64,000 nucleotides of DNA, from NCBI GenBank assembly GCA_020402865.1, contig JADBYT010000015.1, positions 1 to 64,000 on the forward strand, written 5' to 3'. Both the position numbers and the translations under genes were made by a program. Positions 52,118-60,279 of the stretch are shown here, piece after piece; position 1 is the stretch's first letter; each line of letters opens with the position of its first letter. This stretch comes from Bacteroidota bacterium. Lineage in GTDB: Bacteria > Bacteroidota > Bacteroidia > Palsa-965. A model generated the notes under the pieces. That model saw only the letters and a program-made list of their open reading frames with translations, made no database searches and was not told where the DNA came from.

Positions 52118-53010
52118 CATTGATTAACCGCGAAAGTATTGCAGTACGCCTCCAAAAACTGCAGGCCGATATTTGCCATGCACTTGAAACAACAGACGGA
52201 GGGGCAAAATTTTCAATCGAAAGCTGGGAACGCGATGGGGGCGGGGGAGGTATTACCCGCATACTTCAGCACGGAAAAATTATAGAAAAAGGCGGAGTAA
52301 ATTTTTCTGCCGTACATGGGCAACTGCCCGAAAATATTCAGCGCGCACTGAAGGTTGAGGATAACCGTTTTTTTGCAACAGGCGTCTCCATTGTACAGCA
52401 TCCGCTTAATCCCAACGTACCAATTATTCACATGAATGTACGTTACTTTGAATTGGGTAACGGACAGTGGTGGTTTGGCGGTGGAATAGATCTTACACCG
52501 CATTACGTAGAGGCTGATGATGCGAAATGGTTTCACGGGCGGTTGAAAGAAGTGTGCGATAAATACGACTCATCCTGGTATCCGCGATTCAAAAAATGGG
52601 CCGATGATTATTTTTTCATCACGCACCGCAATGAAACACGTGGGGTGGGAGGTATTTTCTTCGACAGGCTTACCGGAACGGAGGAAGAAAAGGAGCAGCT
52701 TTTCAATTTTCTGATTGATGTGGGGGAAACTTTTGCACCGGTTTATACCCATTTCATGAAAAAACACGCTGAGGAAACTTACGGCGAAGCCGAAAAAAAA
52801 TGGCAGCTGCTCCGCCGGGGAAGGTATGTTGAATTTAACCTCGTTTATGATAAAGGAACCCGTTTCGGTCTTGACACCGGCGGACGTATTGAGTCGATTT
52901 TAATGAGCTTGCCGGAGCAGGCCGGATGGTATTATGACCATAAATCTAAACAAGGCTCGCGAGAGGAGCTGACTGTCAGCTATTTGCGAAAAGGGGTGGA
53001 TTGGGTCTGA
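52114..53010 (+). CDS. hemF: Oxygen-dependent coproporphyrinogen III oxidase
   Basis: A 298-aa enzyme that decarboxylates coproporphyrinogen III to protoporphyrinogen IX using O2. Family signatures are FSIESWERDGGGGG near residue 30, IIHMNVRYFE near residue 108, WWFGGGIDLTPHYV near residue 120 and HRNETRGVGGIFFD near residue 170. The last third has RRGRYVEFNLVYDKGTRFGL and ends LSLPEQAGWYYDHK-type sequence. It implies aerobic heme synthesis, consistent with the cytochrome-like lipoprotein elsewhere in the window. Its ATG overlaps the stop of the LysM gene. Confidence 0.97.
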   Translation: MTLINRESIAVRLQKLQADICHALETTDGGAKFSIESWERDGGGGGITRILQHGKIIEKGGVNFSAVHGQLPENIQRALKVEDNRFFATGVSIVQHPLNPNVPIIHMNVRYFELGNGQWWFGGGIDLTPHYVEADDAKWFHGRLKEVCDKYDSSWYPRFKKWADDYFFITHRNETRGVGGIFFDRLTGTEEEKEQLFNFLIDVGETFAPVYTHFMKKHAEETYGEAEKKWQLLRRGRYVEFNLVYDKGTRFGLDTGGRIESILMSLPEQAGWYYDHKSKQGSREELTVSYLRKGVDWV

Positions 53011-53127
53011 ATCCCCGGCAATTCCATAAAAAATATTCAACATTTCGATGTTTTTTGTTGACTTGTACCTGTTTAATGCCGTAAATTGCCGGTGGCAAAC
53101 ATGAATTACGACTTATCCGAATTACAC

Positions 53128-56118
53128 ATGAAGCAACGTTTTATCCTGTCATGGATGTTGGTGATGTGTTGTTTTGCAGTACTGCAAATCAATGCACAGG
53201 TGTTAACCCCGGCCACGCCACCCGATCATGACCATGACCATGATCATCAGCACCACAGCGTGTATGGTGATTCACTTGACGGCTTCAATCCGGATGCAAT
53301 AATGGATATTGCAGACAGCAAGAACCTTACACCCTATGAAGCCGCGTTGTTTCTTGGCCGCGCGCAGCGCGAGTACATCAACCTGAAATATAATCTTACG
53401 CCTAAGTCCGAAACAGCCACCTTGTATCAGCGTCTGGCGCCTTCGTCGAACACCGTGCAAACACCATGTACAAACATGGATTTTGAAATGGGTGGTTTCT
53501 TTGGCTGGACAGGCTCCATCGGCGATAATAACCTGAATTCGAATGGTCCGCTCCAGAACGTGCAGGCAGGCATTTTCAGTACAGTGATGGATGCACTTAT
53601 TTCCGACTGCAATGCCCGTCATACCATTATGAGCGCCGCTTCCGGCAACGATCCCTGTGCACCCATGCCTACAGTGGCGCCCGGAGGAAACTTCTCAGTA
53701 CGTTTGGGCAACAACTGCGCGGGCTATCAGGGTGAAGTGCTGGAACAAACATTTACCGTATCGCCGGGCAATACCAGCTTTACCTATCAGTATGCGGTTG
53801 TATTGAATGATGGCGGCCACCTTGCCGGCGAACAGCCTTACTTCCGTATCGAAATGTTTGACCAGAGCGGCAACCCGATTCCCTGCTCTGATTATTACGT
53901 GGAAGCCAGTGGTGTAATTCCCGGTTTCCAGCAGTGTCAGCCTACCATTTTTTATAAGCCCTGGACCACTGTAAACATCGACCTGCAATCGTATGTAGGT
54001 CAGAACGTAACCATCCGTTTTACCTGCGCGGGTTGTATTTACGGCGGGCACTACGGCTATGCGTATGTAGATGCTTCTTGCCTCAACTACGTAATTACAC
54101 AAACCGACTCGCTTTGCCCCGGAAGCACCATTCAGCTCTCAGCTCCTGTGGGCGCACAAAGCTATCTCTGGCAGCCCGGCGGGCAAACCACACAGGTTAT
54201 CAGTGTAAACACACCCGGTACTTACACCGTTACCATGACTTCGGTAACAAACTGTACCACCCAGCTTACTGCCGTAGTTACTCAGTATCCGCAGCCCGTG
54301 GCCTCATTCAATCCCACATTCCCGCCCTGCAGCACCACCTACACATTCAACAATACATCTACTATTGCTTCCGGTTCAATGACGTATCACTGGGACTTTG
54401 GAGTCCCTACGCTCACCAATGATACATCCAATCAGGCAAGTCCGACATTCACCTATACCACGCCAGGAACCTACACCGTAACGCTCATAGTGAGCAGTAA
54501 TAATGGGTGTGTGGATACCATTACTCAGGTTGTTTATCCCGGTAATGCCGGTTTAGCCAACTTCGCGTCATCCGACGTATGCTTGAATAACCCGACAAAC
54601 TTCACTGATCTCTCGCAGCCATCCACCTTCTGGAGCTGGTACTTTGGTGAACCCTCTTCAGGCCCTGCCGATAGTTCAAATTTGCAGAATCCCTCACACA
54701 CGTACAGTACACCCGGCACTTACACGGTTACACTTATTGCAGGCACATCACCGTGTCCGTCTATCCACATCCAGACTGTAACTGTACATCCGTTGCCCAC
54801 GGCTCAGTTTACTTACAACCAGCTATGCGGAAGTGATGTGGTGCAGTTTACCAACACCTCTACAATTCCTGCTACTGATACCATCTCAAGCATATCATGG
54901 AACTTTGGCGATCCCGCATCGGGGCCATCCAATATCTCAACCGCTCAATCACCTCAGCATACGTTCAGCGCTGCGGGAACATACACCGTAATTCTCACCG
55001 TAACCTCCACCAACAACTGCCAAAGCACATCAAGCCAGCAGATTGTTGTTGGACCGCTGCTTACCGCTGCCTTTAACGCACCTAACGTGTGCGCCAATAC
55101 ACCCATGAGTTTCACCGATATGTCGTCCACACTTTCCGGCAATATCGCTACATGGACATGGGATTTTGGCGACGGCTCACCCTTAGTGAACGGTCAGGCC
55201 AATCCTACACATACCTACACCACCACAGGTACATTTACTGTAACGCTTGTAGTCACCACCAACACGGGCTGCATAGATACCGTTCAAGTTCCCGTAACCA
55301 CCACGGCTCCGCCTGTTCCTCTGTTTGTGGCCGACACACTTTCGGGCTGCTCGCCGCTTTGTGTAAACTTCACAGATCAGTCCACGGTAGGGGTGGGTAG
55401 TGTAAATGCCTGGTTGTGGGATTTTGGCGATGGCTCGGCCACCTCAACCAGTCAGAATCCTTCTCATTGCTACACCGTGCCCGGCACTTACGATGTTACG
55501 CTTACCGCCTCTTCCGGGCCGGGATGCTTCTCTACACTCGTGCTGCCCGGTTACATTACGGCCTTCCCTTCACCCACAGCTATTGGATCAGCTACGCCGC
55601 CGGTAACTACTGTGGTGAATACCGATGTGGATTTTACCGATTTATCGTTGGGCAATCCGGTAAGCTGGAGCTGGAATTTCGGCGACCCCACCACTTTGCT
55701 CGATACCGCCACCACATCCACTGCCGAATGGACTTACCCGCAGGATGCCGGCTCAAACTACACCATTACACTTACGGTTACCAACCAGTACGGCTGTACC
55801 GATGACACCACCCTGCGTGTGGAAATTGCACCAGAGTTTACCTTCTTCATTCCAAATGCGTTTACACCCAACGGCGACGGTAAAAACGAAACCTTCTTCG
55901 GACAGGGTATTGGCATTGCTAAATACGAAATGTGGATTTTCGACCGCTGGGGCAACCTGATCTTTACCGCTACCGACATCAACGACGGATGGGATGGAAA
56001 AGTGCAGGGCGGAAGCGGTGAGCTTTGCATGCAGGATGTGTATGTGTGGCGTGTAAACATTGTGGATGTATATGGCCAAAAGCATCGCCTTGTGGGCCAT
56101 GTATCCGTAGTACGCTAA
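53128..56118 (+). CDS. PKD-repeat T9SS type B (gliding-associated) surface protein
   Basis: A 996-aa secreted protein. The ATG at 53128 gives a signal peptide ending QINAQ; upstream in-frame starts would spoil it. The mature N-terminus carries a His/Asp run (DHDHDHDHQHH), a probable metal-binding segment. A region of unknown type with many cysteines follows (about 100-320). About six PKD-type Ig-like repeats come next, each with variants of WDFGDGS and HTYTTPGTYTVTL. The C-terminal 95 residues, from FFIPNAFTPNGDGKNE to VGHVSVVR, are a type B T9SS sorting domain of the kind named gliding-motility-associated. The protein is probably a surface adhesin or scaffold; ligand binding is inference. 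Confidence 0.9.
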   Translation: MKQRFILSWMLVMCCFAVLQINAQVLTPATPPDHDHDHDHQHHSVYGDSLDGFNPDAIMDIADSKNLTPYEAALFLGRAQREYINLKYNLTPKSETATLYQRLAPSSNTVQTPCTNMDFEMGGFFGWTGSIGDNNLNSNGPLQNVQAGIFSTVMDALISDCNARHTIMSAASGNDPCAPMPTVAPGGNFSVRLGNNCAGYQGEVLEQTFTVSPGNTSFTYQYAVVLNDGGHLAGEQPYFRIEMFDQSGNPIPCSDYYVEASGVIPGFQQCQPTIFYKPWTTVNIDLQSYVGQNVTIRFTCAGCIYGGHYGYAYVDASCLNYVITQTDSLCPGSTIQLSAPVGAQSYLWQPGGQTTQVISVNTPGTYTVTMTSVTNCTTQLTAVVTQYPQPVASFNPTFPPCSTTYTFNNTSTIASGSMTYHWDFGVPTLTNDTSNQASPTFTYTTPGTYTVTLIVSSNNGCVDTITQVVYPGNAGLANFASSDVCLNNPTNFTDLSQPSTFWSWYFGEPSSGPADSSNLQNPSHTYSTPGTYTVTLIAGTSPCPSIHIQTVTVHPLPTAQFTYNQLCGSDVVQFTNTSTIPATDTISSISWNFGDPASGPSNISTAQSPQHTFSAAGTYTVILTVTSTNNCQSTSSQQIVVGPLLTAAFNAPNVCANTPMSFTDMSSTLSGNIATWTWDFGDGSPLVNGQANPTHTYTTTGTFTVTLVVTTNTGCIDTVQVPVTTTAPPVPLFVADTLSGCSPLCVNFTDQSTVGVGSVNAWLWDFGDGSATSTSQNPSHCYTVPGTYDVTLTASSGPGCFSTLVLPGYITAFPSPTAIGSATPPVTTVVNTDVDFTDLSLGNPVSWSWNFGDPTTLLDTATTSTAEWTYPQDAGSNYTITLTVTNQYGCTDDTTLRVEIAPEFTFFIPNAFTPNGDGKNETFFGQGIGIAKYEMWIFDRWGNLIFTATDINDGWDGKVQGGSGELCMQDVYVWRVNIVDVYGQKHRLVGHVSVVR

Positions 56119-56155
56119 ACCGGCAGTTAACCCGACAAAACAAAAAGAACGAACA

Positions 56156-56716
56156 ATGAAAAGAGCACTTTTTACCCTGTTTCTGCTGACAGCTGTTTCT
56201 GGCTTTTTAAAAGCACAGTATCATTATACTGAAACAAGTGCAGCCGGAATATTGCTTGTGGATGGCTGGTACAGCGCAGATCCTAAACTGCTGCCCGGCG
56301 ACAGTAAGGATGTGATTGCCCAAAAAATGTCAGCTGTACACAAAGTGGGTACATGGAAACATTATTTCGATACCGGTAAACTGGCAGTGGAAGAACATTA
56401 CACCACAGCCGGAATTCCCGAGGGCACCTGGAAACAGTGGCACCCCGACGGTAAACTCAGTCAGGAAATAAACTACACCACCGGCAAAGCTGTATTTTAC
56501 CATGTAAACGGCGTGGTTGCCGAAACCGGCATGATGAAAGGTTTTATTCGTGTGGGAAAATGGGAAGGCTATCACCAGAACGGAAAAATAAACTTCACCG
56601 GCAGCTATGATGCAATGGGCAACAAAGACGGTGTATGGATGATTTACGATGCTTCCGGAACCCTGATGGCGAAAGAAACTTATAGCAAAGGAAAACTGGT
56701 AAGCTCAGGCAAGTAA
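56156..56716 (+). CDS. MORN/YwqK-like repeat exported protein
   Basis: A 186-aa protein with a signal peptide (ending FLKAQ) and a series of MORN-like repeats: GTWKHYFDTGKLAVEEHY, GTWKQWHPDGKLSQEINY, KAVFYHVNGVVAETG, GKWEGYHQNGKINFTGSY, GVWMIYDASGTLMAKETY. The repeats match the family labelled YwqK antitoxin in databases, but no toxin is adjacent and export argues against a toxin-antitoxin role. It follows the PKD protein gene by 37 bp, so they may be co-expressed. Function is unknown. Confidence 0.8.
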   Translation: MKRALFTLFLLTAVSGFLKAQYHYTETSAAGILLVDGWYSADPKLLPGDSKDVIAQKMSAVHKVGTWKHYFDTGKLAVEEHYTTAGIPEGTWKQWHPDGKLSQEINYTTGKAVFYHVNGVVAETGMMKGFIRVGKWEGYHQNGKINFTGSYDAMGNKDGVWMIYDASGTLMAKETYSKGKLVSSGK

Positions 56717-56731
56717 GCCGGATAAATATTT

Positions 56732-56895
56732 AGAGCCTGTTTAATATTTGTTTTTGAGCTTTGTTTTGAGTGGATTTTTCCTCAGACAAGGCGTGTTTTG
56801 CAGGCGATCCTTGGAGAGGATCGACAAAAAACAGAACGCAGGATGAGGAAAAATGCGCCGAAACAAAGCCAAAGGATGAATTTTAAACAGGCTCT
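56732..56895. mobile_element. 164-bp palindromic MITE-like element
   Basis: The ends are 13-bp perfect inverted repeats: AGAGCCTGTTTAA (56732-56744) and TTAAACAGGCTCT (56883-56895). The arms keep imperfect complementarity inward, for example ATTTTTCCTCA on the left against TGAGGAAAAAT on the right. They close at a central hairpin, CGATCCT/AGGATCG (56805-56823). The midpoints of ends and centre coincide near 56814, so the whole block is one long imperfect palindrome. It has no coding capacity. It looks like a non-autonomous palindromic element; mobility is inferred. Confidence 0.75.
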
Positions 56896-56900
56896 TAATG

Positions 56901-56930
56901 AAGGAGCAACTTAACGAAGTTGCTCCTTTT
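56901..56930 (+). terminator. Strong terminator before nth
   Basis: AAGGAGCAACTT (56901-56912) pairs perfectly with AAGTTGCTCCTT (56917-56928) around AACG, followed by TTTTGTTTT: a 12-bp stem. It starts 5 bp after the palindromic element. Confidence 0.9.
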
Positions 56931-56949
56931 TGTTTTCCTTTGAATTTGT

Positions 56950-57663
56950 ATGCAAAAGAAAGAACGTTTTGAGAAAGTAATTCATTGGTTTGAGCAGCAC
57001 ATGCCTGTAGCCGAAACAGAACTGCATTATGGCAATCCGTTTGAACTGCTTGTGGCCGTAATACTTTCAGCACAGTGTACAGATAAGCGGGTTAATCTGG
57101 TGACACCGCCGCTGTTTGCCCGCTTTCCGGATGCCGAATCGTTGGCTGCTGCTTCGCCGGAGGAAGTATTTACATATATCCGCAGCGTAAGTTATCCCAA
57201 CAACAAAGCCAAGCATTTGGTAGGCATGGCCAATATGCTGCTGCACGATTTTGGCGGCGTGGTGCCTGATACGGTTGAACAATTGGTAAAACTGCCCGGC
57301 GTAGGCCGAAAAACAGCCAACGTAATTGCCTCGGTGGTGTATGAAAAACCGGCAATGGCGGTTGATACGCATGTGTTTCGCGTTTCGGCACGGCTTGGTT
57401 TAACCAAAGGAGCTAAAACACCCCTGCAAACCGAGCTTCAGCTGGTAAAATACATACCCGAAAACCGCCTTGCAGTAGCGCACCACTGGCTCATACTGCA
57501 TGGCCGCTACGTATGTGTGGCCCGAAACCCGCAATGCGAAATTTGTCAGTTGACAGCCTATTGTGCCTACTTTCAGAAACTGAGCAAAGCTCCCGCACGT
57601 CCCAAAGCAACAAGTAAAGCTGCAAAACCGGCAAAAAAAGCAGCCCCCAGACCAAAAAAGTAA
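56950..57663 (+). CDS. nth: Endonuclease III
   Basis: A 237-aa DNA glycosylase/AP lyase that removes oxidised pyrimidines. The helix-hairpin-helix LPGVGRKTANVIAS (about residue 115) contains the catalytic Lys, and the catalytic Asp is in MAVDTHVFRVSARL (about 138). The 4Fe-4S cluster ligands follow the C-x6-C-x2-C-x5-C spacing in CVARNPQCEICQLTAYC. After residue 210 a basic tail rich in Lys, Ala and Pro (KAPARPKATSKAAKPAKK) is added. It is absent from E. coli Nth (211 aa) and may help DNA binding. The ATG is preceded by a near-consensus box TTCCTTTG 7 nt upstream. Confidence 0.96.
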   Translation: MQKKERFEKVIHWFEQHMPVAETELHYGNPFELLVAVILSAQCTDKRVNLVTPPLFARFPDAESLAAASPEEVFTYIRSVSYPNNKAKHLVGMANMLLHDFGGVVPDTVEQLVKLPGVGRKTANVIASVVYEKPAMAVDTHVFRVSARLGLTKGAKTPLQTELQLVKYIPENRLAVAHHWLILHGRYVCVARNPQCEICQLTAYCAYFQKLSKAPARPKATSKAAKPAKKAAPRPKK

Positions 57664-57789
57664 GGCCAAACAAACAAAATCAAACAGCCACAGAATTCAA
57701 AAACACGGGGCCTCATAAAAATAAGTGATTGATAATTAGGCAGAATTAACGCTGGTCAAGGTCAAAAACAGATTTTTTTTGATGATCTG

Positions 57790-57819
57790 TTTGCAGAATT
57801 GAAAAAACGTCTATTTTTG
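57790..57819 (+). promoter_or_regulatory. Full promoter for tRNA-Asp
   Basis: TTTG (57790-57793), 18 nt, then TATTTTTG (57812-57819), 16 nt upstream of the mature tRNA 5' end: both Bacteroidota promoter elements. Confidence 0.8.
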
Positions 57820-57835
57820 CAGTCCCAACAACTAC

Positions 57836-57909
57836 GGATCGGTAGTTCAGCTGGTTAGAATGCCGCCCTGTCACGGCGGAGGTCGCGGGTTCGAGTCCCG
57901 TCCGGTCCG
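57836..57909 (+). tRNA. tRNA-Asp (GTC)
   Basis: A 74-nt cloverleaf. The acceptor GGATCGG pairs with CCGGTCC (one T-G pair), with discriminator G57909. The D arm is AGTTCAGCTGGTTAGAAT, the anticodon loop CTGTCAC has anticodon GTC at 57870-57872, and the T loop is TTCGAGT. CCA is not encoded (CAA follows). It is followed immediately by a terminator hairpin. The 3' end (57894-57909) is duplicated 103 bp downstream. Confidence 0.97.
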
Positions 57910-57910
57910 C

Positions 57911-57940
57911 AAAGTCCTCGTCGAAAAGACGAGGACTTTT
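57911..57940 (+). terminator. Terminator of tRNA-Asp
   Basis: AAAGTCCTCGTC (57911-57922) and GACGAGGACTTT (57928-57939) form a perfect 12-bp stem around GAAAA, followed by T. Confidence 0.9.
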
Positions 57941-57996
57941 CCATTTCAGCAGGGACGAGAAGTTTATCCCGATCGCAGCGCAGCGAAGTATCGGGA

Positions 57997-58043
57997 AGTC
58001 CCGTCCGGTCCGTAAAGTCCTCGTCATTTCGACGAGGACTTTT
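57997..58043 (+). repeat. Duplicated tRNA-Asp 3' end plus terminator
   Basis: AGTCCCGTCCGGTCCG (57997-58012) is an exact copy of the tRNA 3' end at 57894-57909. It is followed by the same 12-bp terminator stem (58014-58042) with a different loop (ATTTC). The shared tract continues into CATTTCAGC after each copy. The spacer between copies contains a TCCCGAT...ATCGGGA palindrome (57967-57996). It is an att-like or segmental duplication. Confidence 0.85.
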
Positions 58044-58052
58044 GCATTTCAG

Positions 58053-58352
58053 CCATGCCGCGAAGCTGCATGCTTAAATGCTGCAAACAGTTTAAATCGC
58101 CAAAGGCGATATAAACTGTTTGCCAAACTTAAGGCGGTTTGCAACCGCCGGGGCAAATGCATTACACTACTGCCATCTTGCTCGAAATACCTTCAATTAT
58201 CCCCATGCCGCGAAGCTGCATGCTTAAATGCTGCGAACAGTTTAAATCGCCAAAGGCGATATAAACTGTTTGCCAAACTTAAGGCGGTTTGCAACCGCCG
58301 GAGCAAATGCATTACACTACTGCCATCTTGCTCGAAATACCTTCAATTATCC
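58053..58352. repeat. 150-bp tandem duplication with nested hairpins
   Basis: 58053-58202 and 58203-58352 are head-to-tail copies differing at two bases (58085 A / 58235 G; 58152 G / 58302 A). Each copy has a large hairpin: AAACAGTTTA and TAAACTGTTT outside, ATCGCC and GGCGAT inside, an A-A mismatch between and an AAA loop. Each also has a second hairpin, GGCGGTT-TGC-AACCGCC. The 58235 change turns an A-T pair into a G-T pair, so pairing is kept. I see no gene. Confidence 0.92.
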
Positions 58353-58523
58353 CCTAAAAAACCTGGTCAGCCTGCAATTCCCGTTTCCCTACATCCCCCA
58401 AAATCCTCGCAAACAAACTCATTTATGGATTTCGCAAATCAATTGCGTCCAACTTCTGCAACCAAGATCTGATACTGTATTTACATGGTAGTTCTGTAAT
58501 ACTCACAATTTTGACAAACAGGT

Positions 58524-59312
58524 ATGGCTTCCCAACTCCGCATCCAGATTCCCGAACCTTGCTCCGAATCGTGGCTTGAAATGCCTGAAGTAGCAGCCGG
58601 AAAAAGACATTGCGGTGCATGCAACCGCACGCTCACCGATTTCTCGAAGTGGAGTGATGAGCAGTTGATTGATTTCTTCACACACCATAAAGAAAAATTT
58701 TGCGGTCGGTTCAGCGCATCACAGTTAAACAGAAACATGGTTCCGCAGGCATACAAAACACGGTTGTGGCCGAAACTGTTTGTACCGGCATTCCTCTTTG
58801 CGGCCTCCCTTTCAGCACAACAAGTCGCAACACAAACAGCATCCTCACTACAAATTGTACAACAACCAAAATTTCAGATTCGGATAAGCGGCTTTGTATT
58901 ACGCTCCGATTCGCTAAGAGGAGCAGGAGCAAGCATTCAGATTAGTAATGGTATAGATACCGTACATACAATAAGCGACGCAAACGGATACTTTGCACTC
59001 ACATTGAATGCGGCGGCAAATGATACATTGCTTGCAAGTGTTCGTTTATCCGGTTACAACCCGCAACAATCAATCATACAGGTGGCTGAAGGGCAGTTAA
59101 ATTACGTAATGAATGTGCGAATGCATGAAGTACTGATAACAGAAAGCAGGCGTGAAACAGCGGATGGAATGGAAAGGCATTACATGGGCATTCCGGCACA
59201 GTTTGATGAGGTTGTAGTATCAAATAATGTTGTGGGAGCAAAACACATACGAATGCGCCATTTTTTTCACCGCATCTTGCATCCGTTCAAACATAAATGC
59301 ACGAAGCATTAA
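58524..59312 (+). CDS. Cys-rich N-terminal domain / carboxypeptidase-regulatory-like membrane protein
   Basis: A 262-aa protein in three parts. Residues 1-75 form a small cysteine domain (IPEPCSESW, HCGACNRTLTDFSKWSD, KFCGRFSASQLNR) that recurs in Bacteroidota and looks like a zinc-binding treble-clef-type unit. One hydrophobic segment (about 84-100, FVPAFLFAASLSAQQ) could be a membrane anchor. The third part is a carboxypeptidase-D regulatory-like beta sandwich (about 120-200, FQIRISGFVLRSDSLRGAGA). The C-terminus is basic and His-rich (MRHFFHRILHPFKHKCTKH). Function is unknown. The layout suggests a cytoplasmic metal-binding module joined to a periplasmic domain. Confidence 0.72.
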   Translation: MASQLRIQIPEPCSESWLEMPEVAAGKRHCGACNRTLTDFSKWSDEQLIDFFTHHKEKFCGRFSASQLNRNMVPQAYKTRLWPKLFVPAFLFAASLSAQQVATQTASSLQIVQQPKFQIRISGFVLRSDSLRGAGASIQISNGIDTVHTISDANGYFALTLNAAANDTLLASVRLSGYNPQQSIIQVAEGQLNYVMNVRMHEVLITESRRETADGMERHYMGIPAQFDEVVVSNNVVGAKHIRMRHFFHRILHPFKHKCTKH

Positions 59313-59870
59313 TCAACGCAACACCACTTCCATCTCAAACCATTGTGCATACTGGGCAGGCAGAAAATGGCAACGAATTGCCGCAGCGCACCGTACAATT
59401 TCAATAAGTCCCAGACCGGCAGAGGGTTTTGAATCGCGTGAGGTTACTTTTTCCCTTGAACGCAGTATGTAAAGTTGCTTCAGCCCTTCGGGCGATTTAG
59501 CTTTGAGTTGCTTTACATGTTCGCAGAGTGCGCCGGCGTTTGCCGTATTCACGTAGTTGGCGAAGCAAACACGGGCTTCGCCGTTTTTATGTAACTCCAG
59601 TTTATAGGCAGCTAAAGGATGCTTGTTGTTGCGCAGGCCATATTTCACTGCATTCTGCAGCCCTTCAATCACCACAAGAAACAATCGCTTACGTAATCCA
59701 AGAGGTAATAACTGCACTTCGGCCGATTCTTCTATGAGTTGCAACAGTGATTCTACTACGCCCTGATTTACCGGCCCCTGATAATGTTGTACAAAATACA
59801 ACTCATGCTCCTGGGGCGAAGGTGAATTGTGAAAATACGACTGAAGCGACAAGTTTGTTAATGTCAGCAT
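59313..59870 (-). CDS. SiaB-like / DUF6272 GHKL-fold protein
   Basis: A 185-aa soluble protein started at the ATG 59870; a TTG at 59921 would add 17 residues. The opening LTNLSLQSYF, the FVQHYQGPVNQGVVESLLQL helix, an N-box-like IEGLQNAVKYGLRN (about residue 77) and the G-box SAGLGLIEIVRCAAAI (about 155) match the SiaB/DUF6272 family of histidine-kinase-fold proteins. In other bacteria SiaB-type proteins phosphorylate a STAS-domain partner to control aggregation or biofilm. No SiaA phosphatase, SiaC or diguanylate cyclase gene is nearby. Its stop codon abuts the convergent gene at 59312. Confidence 0.65.
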   Translation of the reverse strand: MLTLTNLSLQSYFHNSPSPQEHELYFVQHYQGPVNQGVVESLLQLIEESAEVQLLPLGLRKRLFLVVIEGLQNAVKYGLRNNKHPLAAYKLELHKNGEARVCFANYVNTANAGALCEHVKQLKAKSPEGLKQLYILRSREKVTSRDSKPSAGLGLIEIVRCAAAIRCHFLPAQYAQWFEMEVVLR

Positions 59871-60279
59871 AATTGGGTCATCTGCTGCCTTAGTGCGGGC
59901 CTTTTGTATTAGTCTGGCCAAATGTAAATATTGTTTATGTTCGATACACAGAATTAAAACGGCTTATTTATCAACTCTTTAACGAAGATTACTGTTAAAA
60001 AGTGCGGTAAACACGATAATTGGTCAGTTTTTGCCGCCAATTGACTGTATTTAGCCGTTTTTCTTTTTGACTGAAGGCGGATTTCAGAAAAATACAACCC
60101 ATCATTGATTTCTATGATTTTGCGTTTGCGAAGGCATTATTAAGAAGTATATTTAGGTGCTCAAACCCTTAAATTCTGATTTTGAAATTCAGGAAAACGG
60201 TTTTTTTTTGAATAATGTTACTGAGTGAATTAAGATGAATATGCATATAATTTATCAAGTACAATCAAAATAACCCCAC
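59871..60279. other. AT-rich intergenic region
   Basis: There is no gene here. The region is AT-rich between the divergent SiaB-like and patatin genes, so it should contain promoters for both, but I see no perfect TAnnTTTG box placed close to either start. Confidence 0.5.

Noticed and set aside
56156-56716. Toxin-antitoxin module suggested by the YwqK-type repeats
   Set aside because: The protein has a signal peptide and there is no toxin-like neighbour, so only the repeat family is supported.
58270-58491. 73-codon open frame starting in the 150-bp repeat
   Set aside because: It begins inside the second repeat copy and runs into non-coding sequence; the hairpin-rich repeat explains it.
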